Assembly (NCBI RefSeq): GCF_023115355.1
Contig: NZ_CP096023.1
Span: forward strand, 108,316-172,315
Length of the DNA: 64,000 nucleotides
Reading direction: 5' to 3'
Origin: Halocatena salina
Lineage (GTDB): Archaea > Halobacteriota > Halobacteria > Halobacteriales > Haloarculaceae
Shown: positions 47,139 to 56,756 of the stretch, piece by piece
How the letters are laid out: each line of letters opens with the position of its first letter
Position numbering within the stretch: position 1 is the stretch's first letter
Program-made: the position numbers and the translations under genes
The notes under the pieces: generated by a model
Database searches by the model: none
What the model was told of the DNA's origin: nothing
Seen by the model: only the letters and a program-made list of their open reading frames with translations

Positions 47139-48938
47139 TTAGAGCGAGAATCCTCTGTCATCGGAGGGATCCGTACTGGGATCTTGGTCCCGGTGTGTCG
47201 AGTCGGAACGCGTCTGGTCGGACGTGTGGTCTGTCTGTTGGGCCTGGGTCAGTGTATCCCAGGTGGATTCAGCGTGCTCTTGTTCCGTCGCTGCAGTGTC
47301 CTCCGCCGCCTCTGTGTCTGTGATTTCGGGCGATGAGACCGTATCGGACAACCGTTCCCGCCGGATCTCGGTCTGCTGGCTGTCGCCAGCCTCGGAGCCG
47401 ATGGCCGCGGTGACGCGGTCGAGCAGCCCTGGGAAATCGAGCTCCTGTTCGAGTGTGTCGATCTCGGCGGTCAGACCCTCAACCTGCTCCGTGAGCTCGG
47501 TGACGTCCGCTCTCAGTTCGGCGTTTCGCCGTTCGTAGGCGGCGATCGTGGCGTCTATATTTTCCTCCTGATCAGCGTTGTCGCCATCCTCTGAGTCGCC
47601 ATCGGTCTCACTGGTTGGTGTGTCTGGGTCTGTGGATGGACGATCGTGGCCCTCTTGCTCGGTGGATGCTGATTCGGCCGATCGGTGGTCAGATGTCGTG
47701 TCCTCCTGGGTCGTCCCATCGCCATCGGTTTCAGCGCCCCAGAGTGAGCCGACAGCCGCGGTGAGCCGGTCCGTCAATCCCTGGCTGTTCTCGGATTTTT
47801 GTTCGAGGGCGGCTTTCCGTTCGAGGCGTTGCTCGCGGTCTCCTTCAAGTCGGTATTTTTCCTGTTTGAGATCGCTTCGCTCAGCTTCCAGCTCTGCGAG
47901 TTCCTCGAGTTTCTCCGGATCGATCGCGGGTTGTTTCGTGGCGAGCGAGACCTCATCCACCCAGTTGGGCGTCTCTTCGGGCAGGTCCTCGGAGGTGATC
48001 TCCTCGATCTCGGCGAGGCCTTCCTGGTCGAGATCGTTGTCTCGACCGTAGTATTTCAGGGCGGCCACGTCGACTTCTGAAAGCGCTTGTTGGCTACGAG
48101 AAGGTTCGATCTGCAGCTCACCGTCTTCGATGATGAGGCTCGTCGTTCCGTGGTACGGGGTCCAGTAGGTATTGATGTCGCCTTCGTGGTCGTGGACGCG
48201 CTTGAGCGTCTCGTCGTGGGGGTGGGCATTGTATTCGTTCTCACGGCGGTATCCGTTGGTTAAACTACTGGATAGAACGATACTGGTCGGATTGGTTCCG
48301 TCAAGAGTGGTCGCTTTTGTTCCATTATATGCACCATGATGAGCAGCTTTGACCGCAGTAACTGTACCGAGTTGGTCAGAATACTGCTCGAACAGTTGTG
48401 TTTCAGCCTCTCCTTCAATATCGCCTGTAAGCAAGATACTTTGGTCCTCGTAAGTTGCTTGTAAGACGACACTATTCTCATTGCGATCCGTATTTTCGAT
48501 GCTCCGAGAGGGATTAAGAACGTTGATACTAGAATCTCCAATATTGAATTCATCTCCTTCTCCAATTTTAGTTGATTTAATATTACGTTCCATTAGAGAA
48601 TCCCGAAACCGACCCATTGTCTTCGTGTCCGGAGGAGTGCCTCCTACTGGGGGAGGTCCATGAACCATGTCGATCCCGTCTGAACCCAACTCGTTGATAA
48701 TATCGGCGTGACCACCGATATGATCTGCGTCATAGTGAGTCGCAACGAAATGATCAAGGTGATCAATACCACGTTCATCAAGATGCTCAAGGACAGTTTC
48801 ACCATGATCTTGCCGAGGGCCTGAATCAATGAGCATCGTGGTTCCGTCTGGACCTTCGATCAGGATACTGTCTCCCTGTCCGACATCAATCACATCCACA
48901 CGAAATTGGCCATCATAGCTGGTATCTTGATCTGTCAT
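47139..48938 (-). CDS. MBL-fold hydrolase with long coiled-coil tail (module 2)
   Basis: 599-residue ComEC-like metallo-beta-lactamase-fold hydrolase without a signal peptide. N-terminal domain: FRVDVIDVGQGDSILIEGPD, metal motifs ATHYDADHIGG (about 66-76), SILLTGDIEGEAE, KAAHHGAYNG and YNAHPHDETLKR. Then comes a recognisable block DVAALKYYGRDNDLD with EEITSEDLPEETPNWVDE, shared with module 3 (DLAALKYYCREHEID, DNFPEETPAWAIDA). The C-terminal 230 residues are acidic, coiled-coil (LEELAELEAERSDLKQEKYR; ELTEQVEGLTAEIDTLEQEL) and low-complexity. A DUF3006-like gene lies 21 nt upstream. Confidence 0.85.
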   Translation of the reverse strand: MTDQDTSYDGQFRVDVIDVGQGDSILIEGPDGTTMLIDSGPRQDHGETVLEHLDERGIDHLDHFVATHYDADHIGGHADIINELGSDGIDMVHGPPPVGGTPPDTKTMGRFRDSLMERNIKSTKIGEGDEFNIGDSSINVLNPSRSIENTDRNENSVVLQATYEDQSILLTGDIEGEAETQLFEQYSDQLGTVTAVKAAHHGAYNGTKATTLDGTNPTSIVLSSSLTNGYRRENEYNAHPHDETLKRVHDHEGDINTYWTPYHGTTSLIIEDGELQIEPSRSQQALSEVDVAALKYYGRDNDLDQEGLAEIEEITSEDLPEETPNWVDEVSLATKQPAIDPEKLEELAELEAERSDLKQEKYRLEGDREQRLERKAALEQKSENSQGLTDRLTAAVGSLWGAETDGDGTTQEDTTSDHRSAESASTEQEGHDRPSTDPDTPTSETDGDSEDGDNADQEENIDATIAAYERRNAELRADVTELTEQVEGLTAEIDTLEQELDFPGLLDRVTAAIGSEAGDSQQTEIRRERLSDTVSSPEITDTEAAEDTAATEQEHAESTWDTLTQAQQTDHTSDQTRSDSTHRDQDPSTDPSDDRGFSL

Positions 48939-48959
48939 TGCTCTCGCTCACTCATCACA

Positions 48960-49316
48960 TTAGCTGTCCGTCTCGTCGTCAGTGTCACTGAAAAGTTGGT
49001 CAAATTCCTCTTGAGCTTGTTTATGTCTTTTCTTCGAAAGTTCTTGGTCGTGTTTCATATCAACAACTTCACCATCTTCGACTCTTCCGTGATAGATCAT
49101 CGTCGTAGCCTGATCATTAGAGTCAAGATCAGGTACATCAGTGGTTGGGAGCATGATATCTCCAATATCCTCATCAGTCTCTGTATCAACAATGATAAAG
49201 ATAGCATGATCGTGATAGTCATCAGTGGACTCAAAGCGATCGAATTGGAGTTCGTATTCCCCATCCGCAGGGTCTCGGTCCCAACGATAGAAGCCGTCGT
49301 CAAACATTATATGCAT
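48960..49316 (-). CDS. DUF3006-like small protein (module 2)
   Basis: 118 residues from ATG 49316 (a second ATG 9 nt downstream). Pattern FYRWDRDPADGEYELQFDRF, IFIIVDTETDEDIGDIMLPT, VEDGEVVDMKHDQELSKKRH matches module 3 (HVSFREIEDGVATFVLYKEE, DDDGKIVALHYDKELTQREH). Directly upstream of the MBL gene on the same strand; a shared function is likely. Confidence 0.7.
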   Translation of the reverse strand: MHIMFDDGFYRWDRDPADGEYELQFDRFESTDDYHDHAIFIIVDTETDEDIGDIMLPTTDVPDLDSNDQATTMIYHGRVEDGEVVDMKHDQELSKKRHKQAQEEFDQLFSDTDDETDS

Positions 49317-49552
49317 GCTACAAAAGCCACTCATATATTTCTTATTACTATCAGTACGACAGTATTCAGACACGGATGAAGTATGAGGCAGTTCAGAACC
49401 TCTGTCTCGTTGGGAGTAGTAACCGTCGTTCTCTCTCTGACTTGTATCAGATTCATTATGTCTACTCTGTCGGTAATAATATTATCTCACTTTATAAAAC
49501 GAGAAGATTTGTACAAAGTACTTATTTGATTCTATCTTGCCCGTGAATACAC

Positions 49553-49687
49553 ATGCAGGAAAGCATACCAGACGTCGTCAGCACCGTTGAGAAGCGGCAC
49601 AATAGTGATTACCTGGATGACCTCGACACCGAGGTCGTCCTTGATACACACTCGACGTGCCTTTCGACCGAGATCAGTTGCGACTAG
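49553..49687 (+). CDS. short ORF, possible remnant
   Basis: Forty-four codons starting MQESIPDVVSTVEKRHNSDY with haloarchaeal codon use, ending in TAG. It may be the start of a lost gene. The surrounding 49,317-49,911 has no other supported gene. Confidence 0.3.
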   Translation: MQESIPDVVSTVEKRHNSDYLDDLDTEVVLDTHSTCLSTEISCD

Positions 49688-50159
49688 CACTGTGACTCAG
49701 GCAGGAACAACACCTGACCAACCATGGTTTTTCAAACAGAAACACAGCAGCGGATAGCCACGACTGCGGAATTGTTTCGAGAGCGAGTCCGACGGGGGCA
49801 TACCCCTCTTCTGGAGCGTTTGTAACGATAACTAAGTCTTTCGAGAAGATGGCCAATCGATTTGTTCGCCAGATCGCTAGTATCGGGAGAGTCCGGTCGA
49901 CGCTCGGCCGATTATATAGCACACCTGAGACATGGCGTGTTAGTCTCCCAGCTCCATGCACGATAACCACACGCCTCCTGTGGTTCATTACACGAGGACA
50001 AACCCACATCGATCGGGGACCCCTCGATGCGGCCAAGCAGAGTTCGAGAAGCGGATCGGTTGAGTGATAAAGGGGAAAACGACGGTGCCCTGCCCATTCT
50101 ACAGGTACGTATGCGTGATAGTCTAGGAGTCGTCGCTCTTGCCCGGGAAGAATTGGAGT

Positions 50160-50508
50160 TCGTTTTGGGTTTGTGGATTGCTCTGTTTCGGTGCTTCACG
50201 GCGTTGTAGACGTCGTGAAACATGGTGTAGAACTCGCCGACGAATCTGAGTTCTCTATCGAGGACTGCCGTTGACTCATCGATTTTACGCTGAAGTTCTT
50301 CGTGGATGAGTTCTCCTTCTTCGGGGTGTTCGACGGTGTCGAAATACACGTACCCGAAAATGGTTTCGAGAACGGTCTGGTAGTCGTCTTCGATTTCGTT
50401 CTCGGTCAGCACTTGTCAATCTCGTCGTTCTGAAGGTGTTCGAAGAAGGTCTCAACTTCGCTCGGGAATTGGTACCGCGGGTGCCGTAACGACGGCCAGC
50501 ACGGGGCT
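50160..50508 (-). pseudogene. remnant of two coupled genes
   Basis: From 50412 a frame starts (GTG) MLTENEIEDDYQTVLETIFG and continues to FYTMFHDVYNAVKHRNRAIH, HEPN-like in pattern, after which it loses protein character at about 50,164. Just upstream another frame ends QFPSEVETFFEHLQNDEIDKC with its stop overlapping this start. Both are truncated. Function unknown. Confidence 0.4.
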
Positions 50509-50535
50509 TATTGGCGTGGCCATCGATGCAGTAGC

Positions 50536-51206
50536 ATGAGTGTCGTTGCAGATTTCACCGTCCCAGCCCAATCCTTCGCCCTGGCTCAGGCACTGACGGC
50601 CGAACCAGATATGACCGTCGAGGCCGAACGGCAGGCGACTCACAGTAGCGAGTGGGTCCTCCCGTTTCTCTGGGCCTCCGGTGGTGAGTTCGAGACCTTC
50701 CACGACGCGATGCGGGACGACCCAACGGTTGCAACGCAACTGTTATCGAGGAAGCCGGTGAGAGCATCTTGTATCAGATCGAATGGGATAAAGAGATTGT
50801 AAATCTAATTAATGAAATTATAGACCAACATGCGAATATTTTACAAGCGAAGGCGCAAGGTGAAACATGGCGGCTCCACCTCCGCTTTGCCGAGGACACC
50901 CAGGTCTCATCGTTCCAAGCGCACTTCGATAAACAAGGCCGTACATTCACGGTCAATAAACTCTCTACCCCGACCGCCCCACGACAGCGTGAGTATGGAT
51001 TGACCGCGATACAGCGCGACACGTTAGCGACAGCCCTCCGCGAGGGCTATTTCAACGTTCCACGCGCTCTCACGATAGAAGAACTGTCGGATGTCCTCGG
51101 CATCTCCTCAAACGCCGCGTCCCAGCGGATACGGCGTGCCTCTGACTCTCTCATTCAAGCCACGATAGTGATTGACGCTGGCGAGAGTAACGACGACGAC
51201 GAATAG
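50536..51206 (+). pseudogene. Bat-type HTH regulator with frameshift
   Basis: The N-terminal frame (50536 onward, SVVADFTVPAQSFALAQALT) and the C-terminal frame (to 51206, with YGLTAIQRDTLATALREGYF, NVPRALTIEELSDVLGISSN, AASQRIRRASDSLI) together make one HTH_10 (bacterio-opsin activator-like) protein. The second frame is already protein-like upstream of its ATG (TVIEEAGESILYQIEWDK), so the break is a single indel at about 50,735-50,745. It resembles the intact protein at 51,663-52,391. Confidence 0.7.
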
Positions 51207-51301
51207 CCCACCCGAATATGACGCGATGGCGATGGGGAATATATAAAGACTGTTATTTTCGCGGCCCTAGGCTATTGCTAAAGCCTACGTAATATATCCC
51301 T

Positions 51302-51679
51302 GTGCAACATCCCACAAGCCGTTTCACTGATGACGCCCACGCAAACGTCACTGACGGAGAGGTGTTGTTAGATGACGTCTTGGATATCCTTGCTAGCCAG
51401 CGTCGTCGGTACATCCTCCACTGCCTACAAACGCACGATCTCCCGCTAGCATTAGCTGATGTGGCAGATGAAGTCGCGGTCTACGAGCACGACACCGATA
51501 TTACGGACATTTCAGCAGAGGAAGTCGAGCGTGTCTACCTATCGCTCTACCACACGCACATTCCGAAACTAGCGGAAAGGGGGCTTGTCACCTATAGCCA
51601 AGACCGGGATCTGGTGACGCTGTCGGACAACGGCGAGCAATTGAGAGCCCAGGAGATCACTAATGACAACAATTTGTAA
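51302..51679 (+). CDS. DUF7344-type winged-helix protein
   Basis: 125 residues with GTG start. Central block LDDVLDILASQRRRYILHCL, DLPLALADVADEVAVYEHD, VERVYLSLYHTHIPKLAERG, LVTYSQDRDLVTLSDNG is a haloarchaeal winged-helix pattern. It overlaps the following Bat-type gene by 17 nt, so they are co-expressed. TATA-like TATATAAAGA lies at 51,240-51,250. Probably regulatory. Confidence 0.7.
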   Translation: MQHPTSRFTDDAHANVTDGEVLLDDVLDILASQRRRYILHCLQTHDLPLALADVADEVAVYEHDTDITDISAEEVERVYLSLYHTHIPKLAERGLVTYSQDRDLVTLSDNGEQLRAQEITNDNNL

Positions 51680-52391
51680 ACTAACCATGCCCGCCGAGGA
51701 GTTCGGGCTCGCCGAGACGTTCCAGACAGCCCCCGACGCGCAGATCGCCTGTGAGCCCGTCGCTGCCAGCAGTTCCACTGAGAGCATGCCGCTCATCCGC
51801 GCTCGCGCCCCTGACCGCCAGGCGTTGGAGACCGCGTTCACGAGCGATGCGACCGTCGCCGAGTGGACGCGGCTGACTGGCGGGGAGCCCGGCTGGCTCT
51901 ATCGGATTGAATGGGCGGCGAGGACGTCGCTGGTCCGCCGGATGCTGACCGGCGAGGGGGCAACGATACTCTCGGCGGCCGGGAGTGGCAATGAGTGGGC
52001 GCTGCGGCTGCTCTATCCCAGCCGGGCGGCCTGCTCGGAGATCCACACGATCTGTCAGACCCACAACCTCGGTCTCAGCGTCGACTCGATTCGGACCGTT
52101 GACAGTGAGCAATCTACATATCACGGCCTGACCGACGCCCAACACACAGCCCTGACCCAAGCTCACAGCATGGGATACTTCAAGGTGCCCCGCGATGCTG
52201 GCCTTGATACAGTGGCTGAGACCTTGGACATCTCCCACCAAGCGCTCTCAGAACGCCTCCGGCGGGCCCACCAGACGCTGATTGGGATCACGATCGGACA
52301 GCAGGGAGTGGCACAGACCACAGCCACAGCTGAGACAGTCCCTACTGACGGCTCCGCGATGAGTGACAGCCTGCGGCTCCCCACAGACTGA
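51663..52391 (+). CDS. Bat-type HTH regulator
   Basis: 242 residues. N-terminal haloarchaeal sensor-like domain (ICKLTMPAEEFGLAETFQTA, EPGWLYRIEWAARTSLVRRM), C-terminal HTH_10 domain (HGLTDAQHTALTQAHSMGYF, DTVAETLDISHQALSERLRR). Likely a transcriptional regulator acting with the overlapping upstream gene. Targets unknown. A damaged paralogue lies just upstream. Confidence 0.75.
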   Translation: MTTICKLTMPAEEFGLAETFQTAPDAQIACEPVAASSSTESMPLIRARAPDRQALETAFTSDATVAEWTRLTGGEPGWLYRIEWAARTSLVRRMLTGEGATILSAAGSGNEWALRLLYPSRAACSEIHTICQTHNLGLSVDSIRTVDSEQSTYHGLTDAQHTALTQAHSMGYFKVPRDAGLDTVAETLDISHQALSERLRRAHQTLIGITIGQQGVAQTTATAETVPTDGSAMSDSLRLPTD

Positions 52392-52430
52392 TCGGTAGCC
52401 AGCCGGTCGCTGGGCACTGTGTGAGCGGAT

Positions 52431-52990
52431 TCAAAAGCGCTCGCACTCCTCTGCAAGCAGCCGTCGCAACTCCAACCGTTGCTCCTGAAATTCCTGCTGT
52501 TTAGTCACGTGGCCAATCTGCTCAGCGAAGTCAATCGCCTCCTCACACCACTCGATTGCCTTAGACTCAGAACCACGCTGCCCACAGATATCGTTAAGTG
52601 CCCTGAACGCATTTACAATAATCGTGTTTTTGCATAAGATGGTAACCGATTCTTCAACGTACTCTATAGCTATATCCAATTTGCCATGCTTTTCAGCAAC
52701 AAGTCCGAGGTTGTGGAGACTATTTGCTTCCCCATGCCGGTCGCCGACATCCCGACAGAGCGTTAGTGCCTCATCATGATGCTCCGTGACCACATCTAAT
52801 TCCCCACGCTTTCCGGCAATGATTCCTATATTATTGATACTCTTCGCTTCCTCATGACGGTCACCGATCTCTTGGGAAAGTGCCAGTGCCTCTTCGTGGT
52901 ACTCCGTGGCCGTATCCAGTTTTCTACGCTGTCTAGCGACGACTCCCAGAATCTTCGATTGATCGCTGTCGAAGATGGTGGATTTCGACT
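52431..52990 (-). pseudogene. N-terminally truncated TPR protein
   Basis: Tetratricopeptide repeats are clear: LDTATEYHEEALALSQEIGD, LDVVTEHHDEALTLCRDVGD, LDIAIEYVEESVTILCKN, SKAIEWCEEAIDFAEQIG. The frame stays open upstream into the iterons of origin 2 without an ATG, so the N-terminus is missing, apparently cut off where the origin segment joins. It would belong to a larger TPR (perhaps NTPase-TPR) protein. Confidence 0.6.
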
Positions 52991-53029
52991 GGAATATCGG
53001 AGAGGTAACGATGGTAGCAGGGAGAAGGC

Positions 53030-53402
53030 AACCGGTGTTGCCAGTATTGCCAATAATACCATCATTTAAGTACCTCCCTCACTCCACTATTGCCAGTAAT
53101 GAGGAGAGAATGGACGGGAAGGCAGAAGCTGTCACGTCTCTAGTCTAGTTACTGTTATCCAAACTTACTACAGCTAGTTGCGTTTTCGCTAGTGCGGGTA
53201 TAGTTTTACGTACATTGTATTAAGAGTATCGGTAACTAGAGGGGGTCAACGACCCCCTCCAGTTGTTGCGAAGGTTTACTGGCAATAGTGGTGTGTGTGT
53301 TTTATAAGTGAATGCGATACTGGCATAACTGGTTCAAGTGGTGGATTAGTGGCGATACTGGAACCCATGGTTTTATGATGGCTCTTCGTCTTGAGTCCGC
53401 CT
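53030..53402. other. putative replication origin 2, left part
   Basis: Non-coding region before the second orc gene. Iterated element: CACTCCACTATTGCCAGTA (53,081-53,099) and its inverse TACTGGCAATAGTGGTGTG (about 53,278-53,296), with shorter copies (TTGCCAGTATTGCCAATA near 53,038; ATACTGGCATAACTGG; GATACTGGAACC). A perfect 9-bp hairpin GAGGGGGTC/GACCCCCTC (53,239-53,259, 3-nt loop) sits among them. TTTTATG lies about 30 nt before the orc ATG. Confidence 0.7.
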
Positions 53403-54659
53403 ATGGGCCGATTCAACCGAGAATCGTTCATCATCCAGGACAAAGACGTCCTTCGGGATGATTACCAGCCAGAGACACTCGAGGAGCGGGACGAGGAACT
53501 CGACGAATATGCGGCCGCTCTCCGTCCCGTCATTCAGGGATGGCAACCGAACAACGTCTTTCTCTATGGCGTTACCGGCGTCGGGAAGACAGCTGCTACG
53601 CACGGTCTTCTCGAGGAGTTGCAGGAATCCGCCGAAGAGTACGACGATGTCGATCTCAACGTTATTGAACTCAACTGTACTGGCTGCACCACGTCCTATC
53701 AGGTAGCGGTCAATCTCGTGAACGAGATTCGCTCTCCTTCTCACCCTCTTACCACAGTCTCGTCATCGCATGAACCTATGAGCGAAACCGGGTATCAACA
53801 AAAACGCATCTTCAACGAACTCTACAACGACCTTGAGTCGATCGGTGGGACTATTCTCGTGATTCTGGACGAGATCGATAACATCGGCTCGGATGACGAT
53901 ATTCTGTACGAGCTTCCACGAGCACGCTCGCAACTGGATCTCGATGTGAAAATCGGTGTAGTCGGCATCTCGAACGACTTCAAGTTCCGAGAAAACCTCT
54001 CTCCGAAAGTCAAGGATACTCTCTGCGAAGAGGAGATCTTGTTCCCTCCGTACAACGCGACTGAATTGCAGAATATTCTCAAGCAACGAGCCGATATCGC
54101 GCTCTATGACGATGTCCTCGAGCCGGATGTAATTCCGTTGTGCGCAGCGTTCTCTGCACAGGACTCGGGATCTGCCCGGCAGGCGTTACGATTACTCCGT
54201 AAAGCAGCTGATATCGCCGAGAACGATGCGATGGCCGGTGGAGAGGCGAAAATCACCGAGGAGCACGTTCGGGAGGCCAAACATCAGATCCAGCGACAAC
54301 AGGTCGTCGAAGGGATGCATTCGTTGACCCGGCAGGGACAGTATGTGTTGCTGACTGTCTGTCAGCTAGCGGCAGCGGGAGAAACACCTGAACGAACGAA
54401 ACTGATCTATGAGCGGTATCAAGAGGTTCTACATAATCACGGCAGTAAACCACTGAAACGCAGACGGGTACACGACCACCTGTCTAATTTGAGCCTCCAC
54501 GGGATCTTACGGCTGGTCGATTCGTCGAGTGGACGCGGAAATTACAACGAATACGAGCTTGATGTCTCTCTGTCGTCGGCCCTCGATGCTCTCGAGAACG
54601 AACTCGGAGCCCTCGACGATATTCGTGAAACTGCCAAGCGGCATCGGGTTTTGGAGTGA
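53403..54659 (+). CDS. orc1/cdc6: Orc1/Cdc6 replication initiator 2
   Basis: 418-residue AAA+ initiator starting MGRFNRESFIIQDKDVLRDD. Walker A YGVTGVGKTAATHG, Walker B ILVILDEIDNIG, sensor 1 GVVGISNDFKF, sensor 2 region QDSGSARQALRLLRKAADIA, C-terminal winged helix KRRRVHDHLSNLSLHGILRL. Clearly paralogous to orc at 25.7-26.9 kb but with different surrounding boxes, so each should recognise its own origin. ATG 53403 chosen; a TTG start 12 nt earlier is unlikely. Confidence 0.94.
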   Translation: MGRFNRESFIIQDKDVLRDDYQPETLEERDEELDEYAAALRPVIQGWQPNNVFLYGVTGVGKTAATHGLLEELQESAEEYDDVDLNVIELNCTGCTTSYQVAVNLVNEIRSPSHPLTTVSSSHEPMSETGYQQKRIFNELYNDLESIGGTILVILDEIDNIGSDDDILYELPRARSQLDLDVKIGVVGISNDFKFRENLSPKVKDTLCEEEILFPPYNATELQNILKQRADIALYDDVLEPDVIPLCAAFSAQDSGSARQALRLLRKAADIAENDAMAGGEAKITEEHVREAKHQIQRQQVVEGMHSLTRQGQYVLLTVCQLAAAGETPERTKLIYERYQEVLHNHGSKPLKRRRVHDHLSNLSLHGILRLVDSSSGRGNYNEYELDVSLSSALDALENELGALDDIRETAKRHRVLE

Positions 54660-54870
54660 CTTCGGAACCGCCAACACCAGTACTGCCAATACCCTCTCCA
54701 CTTTTGCCAGTAACCCCCAACCGACAGTGCCAGTTTCACCAGTACCCCCTCCGGTGTTGCCAGTATTCTCTAAATGGCTGATATATGATTGGATTCTCAA
54801 ATACCACTGTTGCCAGTAACATATTACGGACCACTGTATACCGTTTTTACTGGCAATAGTGGAGTGTCTG
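54660..54870. other. putative replication origin 2, right part
   Basis: Downstream of orc: CTCCACTTTTGCCAGTAAC (about 54,696-54,714), GGTGTTGCCAGTATTC, CCACTGTTGCCAGTAAC (about 54,803-54,819) and TACTGGCAATAGTGGAGTG (54,848-54,866), the last almost identical in inverse to the left-side boxes. AT-rich DNA (54,770-54,800) lies among them. Confidence 0.7.
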
Positions 54871-54936
54871 ACGAAACATTAGAAGGTTGAGTAAAATCGG
54901 CCCATCATCGATAATTCGCGACCGATGTGAACGATC

Positions 54937-55260
54937 TCACTCGTCGGGATTGACCGGGTCCTTGTATTTTGACTTAATGCGATCTCCCTCACGCCACTGC
55001 CAGTAGTAGTACCGATTGTCGTTGATCTCCTTGATCGTGATCGTCGCTTTCGAGGGGACACCATCCGGGAGATCCTTTGACCGCTCTTCGACCTTATCTT
55101 CCTCTTCCCCCTCGGTAAGACGAGCGGCACGCTCACGGTATTCAGCGAGGTCTTCGGTGTAGCTGGCGACGTGACGCAGGCGTTCAGGCGAGTAGTCGTC
55201 GAGCGTGTCGACGACGTCGGTGGGGAGTTCAGCTGGGGGCGTCGGTGGCTCGTAAGACAT
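54937..55260 (-). CDS. haloarchaeal hypothetical protein
   Basis: 107 residues. Conserved-looking parts: DDYSPERLRHVASYTEDLAE, then KATITIKEINDNRYYYWQWR and IKSKYKDP. The second half is a small beta domain resembling DUF6788-type proteins found on archaeal plasmids. Role unknown; position near the origin may suggest plasmid maintenance, without direct evidence. Confidence 0.6.
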   Translation of the reverse strand: MSYEPPTPPAELPTDVVDTLDDYSPERLRHVASYTEDLAEYRERAARLTEGEEEDKVEERSKDLPDGVPSKATITIKEINDNRYYYWQWREGDRIKSKYKDPVNPDE

Positions 55261-55405
55261 ACTGACTCAACCCGTATTAACCAACACAGAACGCCAAGAG
55301 CATAGTTTCGTTGGTTAAGATGGTACCGAGCGCTCCGGCAGCTCCCCACTGGCTGTAACATTTCTCGAAACTTCTTCATATACAGGTTTCCTACTGTGTT
55401 ACAGT

Positions 55406-56331
55406 GTGCTGCGAGGCATCGAACTGGAGGTCCTCGCCGCTGTCGAACGCGGCGACACGATCTCCGAACTCGCGATGAAGCTTGACCACAGCGAGAGTTA
55501 TCTCTCACGTGCCGTCGCTGAGCTGACCGAGAAAGGCTTGGTCTACACGCAACGTGACGGCCGTCGAAAACGGGTTATCCCCTCAGATGCTCAGGCGGTC
55601 GAACTTTATCAGGATCTCGTCCGCCAGCACTCCCACATCGAGTTTCCGAACTGTTGACGGGTAAGGCGATCGAGGTCCTCTATTACCTCGACCAACCACG
55701 AACTGTCGCCGAGATCGCCGAGCAGAGCGATAACTACTGCAACAGCGTCAACAGGGTTTTCAAACGATTGCGAGACCGTGGTCTCGTCGGTACAGACGAC
55801 GGTCGCTACCACTTCAACGGGGACTTCAAGCGGTTGCACGAATTCTCCCGTGAACTCGCCTACCATCTCCACCGGCAGTGTCTCGAATCAGTCGCGTCGA
55901 ATGGAACGATTCTCTGGGACGACTACGACGAGTTTCTCGCGCAAACGGAAACGGGGATAGACGCCGAGCACTTCTACGAGACAGGGCTTGCGCGGTTCGC
56001 GGTCCTCGATCTCCAATTCTTGTTGACCCGCCACCGCTACTACCGCTACTCCGAGGACCTGGAGGCAGTCTTGCCAGCGGAACTCTGCTGTCACACGCTG
56101 TTGATCGACGACGACACACGTCACCGCTCCTACTGTCTCTTACTGCTCAGCCACGTTGACGTCGACGAGGGTGAACTCCGAGACCAAGCGGCGAAATACG
56201 GACTGGGAGACGTAATCGATGCCTTGCTTCGATACCTCGAGACGTATGGCGATGTCGAGGACGATCGTTTCCCCGAGTGGGACGAATTCCAGGAGCTGGC
56301 GGCTGACTACGAGGTGCCACCCACTCCATGA
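55406..56331 (+). pseudogene. HTH protein of an HTH/nucleotidyltransferase pair, frameshifted
   Basis: Two frames make one protein: a winged helix (LEVLAAVERGDTISELAMKL, SYLSRAVAELTEKGLVYTQR; to 55657) and a second HTH plus C-terminal domain (AIEVLYYLDQPRTVAEIAEQ ... RYLETYGDVEDDRFPEWDEF; from about 55650). The second frame has no ATG and reads through as LLTGKAIEVL if one base is restored at about 55,645-55,650, so a 1-nt deletion is likely. The next gene, a nucleotidyltransferase, is also broken; the pair parallels 57,732-59,101. Confidence 0.65.
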
Positions 56332-56378
56332 GACCAACATTCGGACGCGAATACATCGAGAACGAATTCTAGCAGATC

Positions 56379-56756
56379 GTGGACAGGCTAACTGACCCGC
56401 TCACCGTCTACCTGATCGGTGGCGGCGCGATGTCGCCAGAAGCCGGAGGCTTCTGGCTGCTAACCGAGCTTCGCTCGGTGATGTCGTCGGACTGCGTCCG
56501 GCTGCTTGAGGGACCCGTGTCCCTCTCTGTCGTTGCGCGATCTCAAGGGCGCGACGAAGGATATCGACCTCGTCGTCTCTGATGGTGACGCGTACGGCCA
56601 GCTCTGGGCTGTCCTGATAGACTTCGGGTATTCGGAGGTGAAGTCGCTGGATTCCGACTACCGGACGCTGGGCGCGACGAGTTGCGTCGCGTTACGGCTT
56701 CGAAGGAAGTTGACCATCAGGTCGTGGGACATGTCCTATTTGATCTCGTAATCTAC
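56379..56756 (+). pseudogene. nucleotidyltransferase interrupted by a hairpin element
   Basis: The frame begins VDRLTDPLTVYLIGGGAM; the Gly-rich loop should continue LRDLKGATKDIDLVVSDGDA, but 97 bases are inserted between the two. After the insert the frame runs to YSEVKSLDSDYRTLGATSCV and then decays into the convergent SWIM gene. The GGGAM and KDIDLV parts are the nucleotidyltransferase glycine-rich loop and acidic motif. Inactive. Confidence 0.65.
56436..56532 (+). mobile_element. 97-bp cluster of hairpins, inserted, flanked by TGTCG
   Basis: The insert consists almost wholly of short perfect hairpins: CCAGAAGCC/GGCTTCTGG, ACCGAGC/GCTCGGT, CGGACT-CGTCCG-like and GAGGGAC/GTCCCTC. It is flanked by TGTCG on both sides (56431-56435 and 56528-56532), consistent with a 5-bp target duplication. 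Non-coding and small, it resembles a MITE or REP-like element. Confidence 0.55.
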
